From GCA-003244245 sp963822695 (GTDB taxonomy: Bacteria; Actinomycetota; Actinomycetes; Mycobacteriales; Pseudonocardiaceae): DNA of 64,000 bases. The stretch is taken from positions 87,193 through 151,192 of the forward strand of contig CAWGJH010000022.1 of the NCBI GenBank assembly GCA_963822695.1. Direction: 5' to 3'. Below the pieces are notes generated by a model, which had not been told where the DNA came from, made no database searches, and saw only the letters and a program-made list of their open reading frames with translations. A program made the position numbers and the translations under genes. Below, in pieces: positions 31,452-39,944 of this stretch; positions within the stretch are counted from its first letter, which is position 1, and the number at the start of each line of letters is the position of its first letter.

Positions 31452-31715
31452 TCAGCCGGTGTTTCGCCACCGGGCCTTGGCCTTCGCGAGGAACACAGCC
31501 CACGCGAGGCGACGGGGTCGGCCCTCGGCATGGAGGACGCAGTTCTGGCAGTCCCGAGTAGACACCGTGGGGTTGGCCCCCGTGCTGACCACGGCGCCGC
31601 ACAGCGCGGGGTAGCGTCCGGAGCGCCGATGCAGGGGAACAACCTCAATCCGAACGAGATGCCGTTGCCCCGTGCTGGTGTCCACCATCGACCGGACGAG
31701 AGCGGGGCCGCTCAT
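31452..31715 (-). CDS. Small zinc-ribbon-like hypothetical protein
   Basis: An 87-aa protein from ATG 31715. A basic, strand-rich first half (MVDTSTGQRHLVRIEVVPLHRR) leads to ALCGAVVS and, 16 residues later, DCQNC, giving a CG...CxxC arrangement of the sort seen in tiny actinomycete zinc-ribbon proteins. Ends in a helical basic tail. It belongs to a group of similar small genes upstream of an XRE regulator. Function unknown. Confidence 0.45.
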   Translation of the reverse strand: MSGPALVRSMVDTSTGQRHLVRIEVVPLHRRSGRYPALCGAVVSTGANPTVSTRDCQNCVLHAEGRPRRLAWAVFLAKAKARWRNTG

Positions 31716-31789
31716 CGCGCGTGCCGTCCAGTCCGGCGCTGAGCGCCTGAGGGCACCACGGGCGACCGGGTGAAAAATCCTTGGAGGCC

Positions 31790-32134
31790 TCATTCGATGG
31801 TGTACCAGATTTTGCACGGAAAATGACGGCGCCTGACTGTCCAGCCACGTCGCCAGGTGCCTCGGCAAGCGTGACATCGGCCGGTGCGCGTGAGGAAATT
31901 ATGATCGATCAGGATGGCTCGCAGGGTGGCGACCAGGTCGGGACGCTCAGCGCTGTCGGTGAGTGCATCCCACACTGAGCGGACGTGGTGGAGCGCGTGG
32001 GGTCGCTCAGCGAGCCACACTAGTGTCTGCTCTGAGAGCTGCATCGGGGGCAGTGGCGAGGTGGTGGGCGGGACCCTGGGTATCGGGGTGATCACTTCGT
32101 GGGTGGTCTCGTGCTGGCGGGTGGTGGTGGCCAT
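31790..32134 (-). CDS. Conserved hypothetical protein with CxxC motif
   Basis: A 114-aa protein starting at ATG 32134, which overlaps the stop of the preceding gene (TGATG). A Pro-rich N-terminus (TPIPRVPPTTSPLPPM) is followed by a helical middle (HALHHVRSVWDALTDSA) and a C-terminal RCHACRGTWRRG segment with a further Cys. It looks like the small proteins commonly clustered with XRE-TPR regulators in Pseudonocardiaceae. Function unknown. Confidence 0.55.
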   Translation of the reverse strand: MATTTRQHETTHEVITPIPRVPPTTSPLPPMQLSEQTLVWLAERPHALHHVRSVWDALTDSAERPDLVATLRAILIDHNFLTRTGRCHACRGTWRRGWTVRRRHFPCKIWYTIE

Positions 32135-32394
32135 CAGTCACCCTCGGGTGTGGTGTGAACGACCCGGACGAGGTCGGGCCGCAGCGCGACCGTTGCCCCA
32201 TCGCGGGCGAAGCGCACGTACAGCAGGCGGGTGTCCCGGCCGATGGCCTGGCCTTGCTGGTGCAGCCGCACAGCGTGCCCCCCGTGCTCCTCATCCACTG
32301 TGACCTGTTGGACCCAGCTCAAGAAGGGGATGGGGGTGTCATCGGCGTCGCGTAGAAAGGGAAGGTTCGTGGTGTCCACCTCAGCGGTGTGCAT
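32134..32394 (-). CDS. Conserved hypothetical protein, 86 aa
   Basis: Starts at ATG 32394 and is translationally coupled to the downstream gene through TGATG. The sequence NLPFLRDADDTPIPFLSWVQQV, then RLHQQGQAIGRDTRLLYVRF and VALRPDLVRVV, suggests a compact all-beta fold. Conserved hypothetical type of actinomycete accessory regions, no assigned role. Confidence 0.55.
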   Translation of the reverse strand: MHTAEVDTTNLPFLRDADDTPIPFLSWVQQVTVDEEHGGHAVRLHQQGQAIGRDTRLLYVRFARDGATVALRPDLVRVVHTTPEGD

Positions 32395-32525
32395 CGTGGA
32401 TGTGCTCCTCGGATGTCAGTAGTGGCCCCCGGCCACCGGAGTCGAAACAGGGGTTTCATTGGCTGGAACCGACCGGCCGCCGGGAGCGTGACGGGGGCAA
32501 GGCTCAACCGGCGGCCGGCCGGGAT

Positions 32526-32795
32526 TTACTCCTCGCGCGGACCCCAGAGGTCAGAGTCCGCGAGGAAGATCAAACGGCAGCGCTGACAGTTCAGGCCCGG
32601 TAGTGGCTGGTCGTGCTGGGTGACGCTCGTCGTCAGCAGCTCACCGCAGCGGGCCTTGAGCACACCCGGAGGGTGCTCACCCTGAGGGAGTAGCAGGTGT
32701 GCGTGGTAGTCCAGGGGGGACCGCGCCCAGCGCGCCGGGCTACTCACCGGGTGCTTCTCGCGCGCACCGGGCACGGTGGCTCGGTTGCCGCTCAT
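32526..32795 (-). CDS. Small zinc-ribbon-like hypothetical protein
   Basis: An 89-aa protein from ATG 32795, which overlaps the stop of the upstream gene as ATGA. An in-frame ATG at 32807 is an alternative. The sequence DYHAHLLLPQGEHPPGV is followed by ARCGELL and NCQRCRLIF, a CG...CxxC pattern probably binding zinc. Part of the small-protein operon 33085 to 32526. Function unknown. Confidence 0.55.
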   Translation of the reverse strand: MSGNRATVPGAREKHPVSSPARWARSPLDYHAHLLLPQGEHPPGVLKARCGELLTTSVTQHDQPLPGLNCQRCRLIFLADSDLWGPREE

Positions 32796-33085
32796 CGGCG
32801 CAGCCATGTCCTGAGAACCTCAAACAGCGCCGTGGCGGCGTCCTCGTCGAAGATGATCACGCACGCACCGGTCACATGCGGATCGAGCACGATCTCACCG
32901 TTGAGCTTGCGCTCCACCACCAGGTTGGCGAAACCCCTCGGACCCCGGTGCAACGCGCAACTGACCGGGATCGCCCTGCGATTGTCGCGAGACGCGCTCG
33001 CGGTCGCGCCTTCCGTGACGGGGATCGTTCGAGGGTTGCCGCTAGCCGGCCGTGTCGCTGGTGCGTCGTTGGTGTCGTTGGTCAC
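32792..33085 (-). CDS. Hypothetical protein upstream of a zinc-ribbon gene
   Basis: From GTG 33085 (VTNDTNDAP) about 97 aa. A low-complexity polar first third is followed by a folded-looking part (RRAIPVSCALHRGP, FANLVVERKLNGEIVLDPHVTGACVIIFDE) and a C-terminal helix (ATALFEVLRTWLRR). Stop overlaps the next start (ATGA). It immediately follows the XRE regulator at 33146 on the same strand, suggesting one transcript. Function unknown. Confidence 0.5.
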   Translation of the reverse strand: MTNDTNDAPATRPASGNPRTIPVTEGATASASRDNRRAIPVSCALHRGPRGFANLVVERKLNGEIVLDPHVTGACVIIFDEDAATALFEVLRTWLRR

Positions 33086-33145
33086 GGTTGACGAGAGTGA
33101 ACGCAATCAAGCCCATGATCTTTCTCACCCCGAAAGGTCACCCGT

Positions 33146-34366
33146 TCAGCCGGCACCGATACCCATCCGGTAAGCCATCCCGCGCAGCTCCCGGCCGATG
33201 GCGTCCTGTCGAGCCTGGCATAACAGACCCATCACGGTCTCGCGGGCGAAGGGATTGGCCCGGACTCGTTGCGGGGCAAGCCGCTCGGCGGTGCGGAGCG
33301 CGGCAACAGCGTCGTGCTGGTGCGCTCGCTCGGTCGCTAGACCCCGGCCAAGGTCGGTGTAGTAAGCCGCGCGTCGCGATGGCCCTAGTGTCACCGCAGA
33401 CGGGTCAACGGTGCGGGCCAGTTCGCGGACCTTGCCACCCTCGCCGCGCTCGACGGCGAGATGGACTCGCCAGAACCCGAGGTTGGCCACCCCGAAGGCT
33501 TGGTGACCGAAGTTGATACCAGCGCCGACCCGAGCAGCCACATCGGCAGCCTCAGCCTGGTGCTCAGCCGACTCGGCGGGCCGGCGCAGCGCGGCAGCGT
33601 TCAGCGCGCACGTCAAGTGCAGCATCCCGTACATCTCCGCAGCGCCGAGGTCGGTGCCCACCGACGGCGCCACCCGATCAGCCGCGCGGGCCGCCAGGAT
33701 CAGACTGCGCGCCCGGGCCGGACTGGACACAGCCCACGCACGCAGCAACTCGGCCAACGCGGTGTGCGCTGGTGAGTCCAGCTCGACGGCCACCGCTCGG
33801 GCATGCATCGCCGCGATAGTCGCCAAGTCCGGCTCACCAAGGTTTTTCGCAATGGCGTTGGTTGCGGTATACACGTCCAGCAGCCCGGCCAGTGCGTCCC
33901 GGCGATGGGCGGGCACGGTAGTCGCGACCGCATGCAGGTCGGTGATCAGCTCCGGCAGCACCAAGCCCAGTGCCGCATAGTCCGCAGCCGGACGTAACTG
34001 CGAGTTCACCCGATGCAGCGCCATGGCCAGCTCCGGCCACGACCGAGCCGCGTCATCGGCTGGATCGTCAAGAGCGTTATCGGCCAGCGCCACCCGCAGC
34101 GCCACCACCGCAGCGTGCACCTCGCCCATACCCTCGGCGGACGTCAGCTCATGGACCCCAGTCAACTCCCCGGGCGCGACCTCCAACGCCGCAGCGAGCG
34201 CCTCAAGCAGCGAACGGCGAGTGACCTGGCACCTCCCCAACTCCAAGCGACACAGGTAAGACTCGGTTATCCCAGCCAACTCGGCGACCACCCGCAGCGT
34301 CTTGCCACGCCAAGTCCGGATCTCGCGCAGCCGCTGGCCGATCGTTCGCGCTTCCTGAGCGTGCAT
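33146..34366 (-). CDS. XRE-family regulator with C-terminal TPR-like domain
   Basis: A 406-aa protein. The HTH_3 domain spans about residues 9-65 (GQRLREIRTWRGKTLRVVAELAGITESYLCRLELG). A long Ala-rich helical region follows, resembling the TPR-like sensor part of Pseudonocardiaceae XRE regulators, ending RELRGMAYRMGIGAG. The start ATG 34366 lies 30 bp below a GC-rich palindrome that shares 14 nt (CCGATGCCCCGGGG) with the one upstream of the paralogue at 45623. Likely regulates itself and the small zinc-ribbon genes downstream. Confidence 0.85.
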   Translation of the reverse strand: MHAQEARTIGQRLREIRTWRGKTLRVVAELAGITESYLCRLELGRCQVTRRSLLEALAAALEVAPGELTGVHELTSAEGMGEVHAAVVALRVALADNALDDPADDAARSWPELAMALHRVNSQLRPAADYAALGLVLPELITDLHAVATTVPAHRRDALAGLLDVYTATNAIAKNLGEPDLATIAAMHARAVAVELDSPAHTALAELLRAWAVSSPARARSLILAARAADRVAPSVGTDLGAAEMYGMLHLTCALNAAALRRPAESAEHQAEAADVAARVGAGINFGHQAFGVANLGFWRVHLAVERGEGGKVRELARTVDPSAVTLGPSRRAAYYTDLGRGLATERAHQHDAVAALRTAERLAPQRVRANPFARETVMGLLCQARQDAIGRELRGMAYRMGIGAG

Positions 34367-34393
34367 CGCACCTTCCTCGCCGAACCCCCGCCG

Positions 34394-34534
34394 ATGCCCC
34401 GGGGAGCTACCCCGGGGCGGAACCTCGGCAAGGAGGTGAGCGACAGGCTACTTGGCTCCTGGTGGTGGACACTGCGCACCGTAGACCCCGACGGCACCGT
34501 GCGGCTGATCGGTGTGGATCGGCCGTTTTCGTGA
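34394..34534 (+). CDS. Possible 46-aa protein divergent from the XRE gene
   Basis: From ATG 34394 the frame reads through SWWWTLRTVDPDGTVRL to PFS and a stop at 34534. The WTLRTVDPDGTVRL segment looks like a genuine small beta protein, but the N-terminal part coincides with the palindrome. An AAGGAG sits immediately before an in-frame GTG (34436), too close to serve it. Could be a truncated gene. Confidence 0.3.
   Translation: MPRGATPGRNLGKEVSDRLLGSWWWTLRTVDPDGTVRLIGVDRPFS
34396..34418. promoter_or_regulatory. Palindrome upstream of the XRE regulator
   Basis: Nine-base arms GCCCCGGGG and CCCCGGGGC (34396-34404 and 34410-34418) around AGCTA, 30 bp from the regulator start. The 14-mer CCGATGCCCCGGGG is repeated upstream of the paralogous regulator at 46873-46886. 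Candidate autoregulatory operator. Confidence 0.5.
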
Positions 34535-34837
34535 CCTGGGAAAACGAAGATCCGGATTGCAGGATCAGCGCAGCTCGCGGGCCATTTTTCACAAGATCAC
34601 CGGTAGTGGGCAAATCGGACATCTCAGCTACCGGGTCTGCCGGGCACGGGTGATCACCTGCGACCGAGTGGGTCGCGTTCACCGCCGGGGTTCGGGCCGG
34701 CGAGTTTGGCTGAGTGATGACCGACCAGCAAGACGGCCCGGGCTGAATATTGCGCAGCTGCGTATCTTCAGCGCCGGACCGTCGTTCCCAGGAGGGTTTC
34801 TAAGTGGCAGACTTAGAAAATCACCCCAGGTGCGGCC
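34535..34837. other. Intergenic region, nothing recognised
   Basis: About 300 bases between the small divergent frame and the DUF4062 gene. I see no coding pattern, RNA fold or repeat in it. Confidence 0.4.
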
Positions 34838-35431
34838 TCATCGCCTGGAGGGGGCGATATAGCTGACGAAGATCCTCGGCCGCCGTATTTTAGTACGCTG
34901 GATGCTGCCCGCAATCTGTTCCGCACGCTGCGCATCGCCCGAGCTAGCGCGAGGAAGCTCGACCAGTGCGTGCAGCAACGCCGTGGTCAACTCGTCCGGT
35001 GTGGTAACAGTGACGACCAGGCCGCTGGCGCGCAGTCGCGTACGGAAAGCTTCCTGCCGGTCCCCGTAGCTGGGGTCAACCAACAGCTCCCGCGGTCCGT
35101 GCGTGTCGTCGTCGAGGAGGAACACCAGCCGCAGTATGCCCGCCAGGGTAGCGGTCTCGAACTCCAATTCGGTGTAGGACAGCTCCGGGCGGTCTCGCAC
35201 CGGCGAGCCGTATCGGAACCCCACCACCGCGACATACACATCAGCGTCAAGCACCGCCTCCCGGCACACCTGGGCCGGCTGGCCGTCCCGGGCGGCGAAG
35301 TACGCCATATCGGTGACCGCATCGCGGGCTAGTTTCACCGCACGTTCCGCAGCAGCAACGAACGACACACCGACGGGAAGTCGGCGTAATTCGGAAGTGT
35401 GACTCAAGAACACGCGGCGCGGTCGGGGCAC
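34838..35431 (-). CDS. DUF4062 domain protein, probably truncated
   Basis: A 197-aa protein from ATG 35431. It opens with the DUF4062 signature (RVFLSHTSELRRLP), then MAYFAARDGQPAQVCREAV, VYVAVVGFRYGSPV, ELSYTELEFETAT and LVFLLDDD. This TIR-like domain normally sits at the N-terminus of much larger NB-ARC/TPR (STAND) proteins. Here the frame ends soon after the domain (TKIRRPRIFVSYIAPSRR) with no NTPase following. It is thus either a stand-alone domain or the surviving front of a deleted STAND gene. Confidence 0.7.
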   Translation of the reverse strand: MPRPRRVFLSHTSELRRLPVGVSFVAAAERAVKLARDAVTDMAYFAARDGQPAQVCREAVLDADVYVAVVGFRYGSPVRDRPELSYTELEFETATLAGILRLVFLLDDDTHGPRELLVDPSYGDRQEAFRTRLRASGLVVTVTTPDELTTALLHALVELPRASSGDAQRAEQIAGSIQRTKIRRPRIFVSYIAPSRR

Positions 35432-35474
35432 AGCACGAAGTATCCCACCCCGATGCCCTTCTAGACGGCTACGC

Positions 35475-35672
35475 CTGGAGGACTACCACTTCCACGACCG
35501 ATACCAGGTCGGCGTCAACCCCACGTGTGGCTCGTGCGCCCTGAGCTCCGGCTGCGGTAAGGGCTGCCCGGCTGCGGTTATCGCAGCCGGCGGGCGTATC
35601 GGCGACGTCAACGCCGAGCAATGCCCGGTCACCACCGACGGACACCGGCTACTGCCGTTAGTCCCCGCATGA
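35475..35672 (+). pseudogene. Radical SAM enzyme, C-terminal SPASM-type remnant
   Basis: Sixty-five codons read as the auxiliary cluster end of a radical SAM protein. YQVGVNPTCGSC is followed by SSGCGKGCPAAV and QCPVTTDGHRLLPLVPA to TGA 35670-35672, with the Cys spacing of a SPASM/twitch cluster. The whole SAM-binding barrel (CxxxCxxC) is missing upstream. The stop overlaps the ATG of the thymidylate-kinase-like gene (ATGA), showing an original operon. Confidence 0.6.
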
Positions 35673-36324
35673 TCGGCCACCGCATCGATGACCAACCACG
35701 CTTGCCTGGAAAGTTGATCACCGTAACGGGCCGGGCGGCGTCGGCAAGTCCAGCGCCGTCACCAGAGCGATCAAGCTGCTCACTGCGGCGGCCCTGCCGG
35801 TGCACGGCACCCGGCAGCCCTCCGGGGCCGAGCTCGGCGAACTCGCCCGGCACGGCACCGACACCTACCACGGCATGTCTTTGGCCTGCTTGTGCGCTGC
35901 GGATCGGCATCACCAGCTCGACACGGAGATCAAACCCGCCCTGCGGGAGGGCAGGATCGTGCTCTGCGATCGGTACGTGGCCTCCTCGCTCGTGCTGCAG
36001 GGGCTTGATGGCTTACCCAGCCGGATCGTGTGGCAGCTCAACCACGGCGTGTAACGGCCTGATCTGTCCCTGGTCCTCACCGGCGATCCAGCGGTGATCA
36101 ATGCCCGGCTACGGGCCCGGGGCGGCCATAGCCGCTTCGAGCGGGCTGCGGACAACAGCGAACGGGAATCCGCGCTCTACACCCGCGCCGTGGCTCACCT
36201 CCAGGACAAGGGATGGCTGGTCCAGACCGTCAACTGCACCGCCGAGGATCCCGACATGGTCGCTGCCAGGATCGTGTCCCTCATCTACCGTGCCCTTGGC
36301 GGAAAGAGCCTGGTATGTCCCTGA
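35669..36324 (+). pseudogene. Thymidylate-kinase-like gene with frameshift and nonsense mutation
   Basis: P-loop nucleoside monophosphate kinase. ATG 35669 gives MIGHRIDDQPRLPGKLITVTG. A one-base loss near 35734 shifts the frame within the Walker A, which would read GPGGVGKSS if restored. It continues with VHGTRQPSGAELG, IVLCDRYVASSLVLQGLDG (the DR-Y motif of dTMP kinases) and WQLNHGV. An in-frame TAA (36052-36054) then stands where Glu is expected before RPDLSLVLTGDP, and the rest reads to TGA 36322-36324. Two independent lesions make it inactive. It overlaps both neighbours, as in a compact operon. Confidence 0.75.
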
Positions 36325-37215
36325 GTCTGATCACCGTCAACATCGGCGCTCCCTCCATTGAGCGGGCACGCCGGCAACTCGAGTGGCTCGCCGAACGCCC
36401 CGAGGACATCTTCGTGCTCACCGAGACCAAAGCCACCCCCGGCAGCCAAGCTTCTGGCGGAGGGGTGCACTGCGGCGAACTACTCGGTGACCTTCCCTAA
36501 GCGCGACGCCAGGCGAGCTGGGCGTCATGATCGTCAGCGAGGTCGCCACCACCCTGACCCGCTCACCGGAGCACTCAGCTACCTGCCGGCCCGCGCGACT
36601 GGGATCATCGTCAACACCTCCGACGGTCCGTTGCGGGTGCTCGGTGCTTACGTCCCCTCGCGGGACGCGACGCTGGAGCGGACCAAGCGTAAGAAGCGCT
36701 GGATCGAGGGCTTCCACACCGCGCTCGACGCTACGAAATCCAGCGTCCCCGTGCTGCTGCTGGGTGACCTGAACGTCCTGGAACCCGGTCATCAGCCCGA
36801 ACACCGCCAGCAGTTCGCGCCATTCGAGTACGATTTCTACCGCGTACTCACTGACCGGCACGGCCTCATCGACGCGTTCCGGCACCTGCACCCCCGTCGC
36901 ATCGAGCACAGCTGGGCGCGACGGCCCGACCTCGGCTACCGCTACGACCACGCCCACAGCTCTGCGCAGCTCCTGCCTCTGCTCCAAGGCTGTGAGTACG
37001 TCCACCAGACCAGGGACGTTCTCGCGGACGGATCGAGGCTGACCGATCACTCCGGACTCGCCGTGCGCCTGGCGATGACGGCGACGACACCGCTGCTAAC
37101 CTCTGACCCCGCCACGGCGGCAACCAGCGAGAACAAGCCCGAGTTGGAATCAACCCTGTTCTGCCCGGGTCATTGTGCTGGCTTGCACCGACGACCAGCA
37201 CGAGGACCTACCTGC
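36315..37215 (+). pseudogene. Endonuclease/exonuclease/phosphatase (EEP) family gene, multiply frameshifted
   Basis: From ATG 36315, overlapping the kinase gene end, MSLSLITVNIGAPS and IFVLTETKATPGS match the EEP fold start, with the metal-binding Glu in LTETK. The reading moves frame near 36435, 36530 and 36590. The conserved core continues as RVLGAYVPSRDAT, VPVLLLGDLNVLEPGHQP (catalytic GDLN) and RYDHAHSS, ending in LTDHSGLAVRL (catalytic DHS). Several indels prevent translation. Target unknown. Confidence 0.65.
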
Positions 37216-37707
37216 ATGGCCACCACCAGCGTGACCCTGCGGGTCAGCGCCTGAGTCTGAATACTCGACCCTCTCGATCGGGTCCTGCTCATCCACGCTA
37301 GGGACCCCGAGGACCCCGGCCACCACTGGTGGGAACTGCCCGGCGGCGGCTTGGACGACGGAGAGAACCTGGCCGACGCCGCCCGCCGCGAGCTCGCCGA
37401 AGAATCCGGGATCATGCTCCGGGAGCTGGGCCGTAAGTTGTGGGTCCGCGAGTCGCGATTCATCTACCGTGGTCGCGCCCACCATCGCATCGAGCACGTC
37501 TTCCTCGGCCATACCCCCAGCACCACGGCACAGATCCCGCTCAAACCCACCGAGAACGAGAAGGCTGGACTCATCGAACGCCGCTGGTGGCCCGCCGCCG
37601 AACTTCAGCGTTGCCCCGACAAGCTCCTACCGGGCAACCTGGCCGAACTGCTCGACAACCTCCTTAACGGCCGGCTCAGCGACCAGCCCCTAATGCTCGT
37701 CGGCTGA
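37216..37707 (+). pseudogene. NUDIX hydrolase with two in-frame stop codons
   Basis: ATG 37216 reads MATTSVTLRVSA, then TGA, Val, TGA, and continues ILDPLDRVLLIHARD. The NUDIX box follows (GGGLDDGENLADAARRELAEESGI), matching Gx5Ex7REUxEExGU. ERRWWPAAEL comes near the end and the stop is at 37705-37707. The stops at about 37252 and 37258 appear to be nonsense changes; a downstream alternative start is not evident. Last gene of the decayed radical SAM operon; overlaps the 3' end of the convergent flavoprotein gene. Confidence 0.65.
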
Positions 37708-38301
37708 GCACCACGGGGCCACAGACGGGCCGCCTTCTGAGAGGCTTGGGTCGAGCCATGGGTGGTGGAGGAGTGCCTGCCAGGCGAGGTGCCAGGGGAA
37801 CAGGTGAATGTGGGTGTCGCCGGTGCCGGGCTCGTGTTGTTCGTAGATGTCGTCGCCAACGAGGACCGTCACGCCCCAGGCGGTGAGCTTGTTCATGGCG
37901 TCGTGGATCGCCGGGAAATTGATCTGTGCCCGGTTACTGAATGGCATGGCCACGACGGGCTGGCGTTTTCCGACGGCTTCCACGAGTAGGCCGAGTGGCA
38001 GGGTGTCGGAGATGCCTGCCGCCCACTTGGCCAGTGAATTGCAGGTGATCGGCGCGACCACCATGGCGTCGGCGGGTGGGAGCACGTCGGGTGCGTCGGG
38101 TTGTTTGTACTGGTGGCGCACGGGGTAGCTGGTCTTGGCCGCGAGGGCGTCGGCGTCGATGAACCGGTAGCCGTCTGGGCTTGCGATCACGCAGACGTCC
38201 CACCCGCCGGATTGTGCCAAGTCCACGAGCTTGCCGACGTCACGGGCGGCGGGAGAGCCGGTGACGATGGCATAGAGAACTGGCTGGCCGCGGTCGTTCA
38301 T
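37690..38301 (-). CDS. Flavoprotein (HFCD family, Cys-decarboxylase-like)
   Basis: A 203-aa intact flavin-binding protein of the homo-oligomeric flavin-containing Cys decarboxylase type. VLYAIVTGSPAARDVGKLV is the N-terminal nucleotide-fold loop. DAMVVAPITCNSLAKWAAGISD is the FMN-binding APxTxN-like motif and QPVVAMPFSNRAQ a later strand. It is shorter than CoaBC and lacks the CoaB synthetase half, so it is an accessory enzyme. It faces the decayed radical SAM/kinase/EEP/NUDIX operon and was probably part of the same pathway. Confidence 0.8.
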   Translation of the reverse strand: MNDRGQPVLYAIVTGSPAARDVGKLVDLAQSGGWDVCVIASPDGYRFIDADALAAKTSYPVRHQYKQPDAPDVLPPADAMVVAPITCNSLAKWAAGISDTLPLGLLVEAVGKRQPVVAMPFSNRAQINFPAIHDAMNKLTAWGVTVLVGDDIYEQHEPGTGDTHIHLFPWHLAWQALLHHPWLDPSLSEGGPSVAPWCSADEH

Positions 38302-38313
38302 GATCCTGACTTG

Positions 38314-39517
38314 TCAGGTCCGGATGCCGCACCAGGCGGCGAAGTGCCGGAGGCTGGCGGTGGATCGGGTGTCCCGGACAGCGAGGACGTGCACGGTCTC
38401 GTGGACTTGTGGGTGGTGGCGGGTGAGTTGGGGGGCGATCCGGCGGGCTTGCTGCAGTGAGTCCAGTGCTCGGGCCCGGTCTCCGTGTAGTAGCCAGGCC
38501 CGGGCGAGGTCGATCCAGTAGTGCCCAACTCGGCACGGCGCGGTACTCGGCGGAAGGGTCACCTTGGCGGCCCGGGTGACTGCGGTGGTGCCGTCGGTCC
38601 AGTTCGATCGGCACGGAGACTTCGTGGATGGTCACGTTGGGCGGACCGAACTTGGTGGCGTAGAAGTCGGCCTCGTCCTGCCCGACGACCGCCAGCGACC
38701 GCGCGGTGACCAGGTGCTCGGTGGCGAGATCGGAGTTGGTCGCGCGGGCCGCGATGATCGCGGCCCGCAAGTGCAGCGCGCCCCGCACCGCAGGTGCCGC
38801 CGGAGTCACTGGCGCGAGGTCCACGATCGGCGTCGGCCCGCTCGATGCTGCGCAGTGCTGCGGGGTAAGTGCCGTCGAACATCAGGATCAGGGAGTGGTT
38901 CCACTCGGCGACAGCGGCGCGCAGGGGGTCATCGCCATGCGCTGCGGCCGCGCGGGCACGCTCGTCGGCGAGGTGCGACAAATCGAGATGTCCGAGCCGG
39001 TACAGGCTAGTGATGGCATAGGAGTAGGCAGCGGCGAGCACGTCATAAGCGCCGGGACGTTCGTTATTGGGCAGATCGAGACACGGCCCGGTGCAGGTGG
39101 CGCAGTACATCGGGAAGCGACCGGACGACCTCAGCATACTTGCTCCGGCGATCGAACTCCTTGATCTCGGCCACCGCAGCGCGCAGGTCGTCCAGAGCTC
39201 CGTAGTGAGGTGTCCAGTTCTGGATCGTCGCCCTCGACCATGGCTTGCCGCAGCGCTGGAACTCCGGCCTGCTCCGATGTCGGGTGGGCGTCGCGGGCGC
39301 CGTAGGGCTGCTCGGTGATGTCGAGCACGCTGACGCTGAGTGCTCGGGCGATGGCCGCGATAAACGACGGTGACGCCGGTCGTTCACCGCGCTCGACCTT
39401 GCGCAGCAGCGAGTACGAGACGGCGGCGCGCATGGCCAACGCCTGTTGGGTGACCCCGTGGATCTTGCGTAGCTCGGCGATCCGCAAGCCCATGCGGGCC
39501 GGGTGCTGGTCGGACAT
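38314..39517 (-). pseudogene. XRE-TPR regulator, multiply frameshifted
   Basis: ATG 39517 opens an intact HTH (GLRIAELRKIHGVTQQALAMRAAVSYSLLRKVERG, DNA-binding). The remainder can be followed only by switching frame: YGALDDLRAAVAEIKEFD (about 39180), then NNERPGAYDVLAAAYSYAITSLYRLGHLDLS, then HLRAAIIAARATNSDLATEHLVTA, then YWIDLARAWLLHGDRARALDSLQQ to TGA near 38314. At least four indels. It was a regulator of the same XRE/helical-repeat class as those at 33146 and 45623. Confidence 0.7.
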
Positions 39518-39626
39518 GGGTTTGCGTCGGGCTCCCTTCCTAGTGGCCGTCCGGTAAGCGTGCCACTGGCCGGGGGATTGATCAAAACGGATCCGCAGTG
39601 TGGCGGTGATGTGGCAGCCCAGGGGG

Positions 39627-39647
39627 CCACACCCATCGAGGGTGTGG
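39627..39647. promoter_or_regulatory. Perfect 8-bp hairpin ahead of a small-gene operon
   Basis: CCACACCC-ATCGA-GGGTGTGG, about 20 bp before the start codon of the gene at 39669. It could be an operator or a mRNA hairpin near the ribosome-binding site (AGGAGGGAG). Confidence 0.35.
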
Positions 39648-39668
39648 GGAAGTCAGGAGGGAGACGTT

Positions 39669-39944
39669 ATGCCAGGAAGACACTGTTTCCGTCGTGTTGC
39701 CACCCTGCGGGAGATCGTGGGCCGGGGCCGTTGCGCTCGACCGGCTGCCGCCCCTGTGCCGGCGGGGACTGTGGTGTTGACTGACGGGGTGACCGGCGTC
39801 GCGCACCATGTCACCAGGGAGGCCTTCGCTGAGGGTTGTCGCGCGGGAGGTCTTTACGTTGCTTTGTGTGGTGTGCGGGTGCTTCCCGTGCGCCTCACCG
39901 CCCCGGCGCGTATCCACTGCCCGGTGTGCGAGCAGGGTGTCTAA
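39669..39944 (+). CDS. Small zinc-ribbon-like protein, 91 aa
   Basis: ATG 39669 follows a strong AGGAGGGAG site. A basic N-terminus is followed by GTVVLTDGVTGVAHHVTREAF and then LYVALCGVRVLPVRL...HCPVCEQ, a CG...CxxC pattern typical of tiny actinomycete zinc-ribbon proteins. The stop TAA directly abuts the ATG of the next gene, indicating co-translation. Function unknown. Confidence 0.6.
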   Translation: MPGRHCFRRVATLREIVGRGRCARPAAAPVPAGTVVLTDGVTGVAHHVTREAFAEGCRAGGLYVALCGVRVLPVRLTAPARIHCPVCEQGV

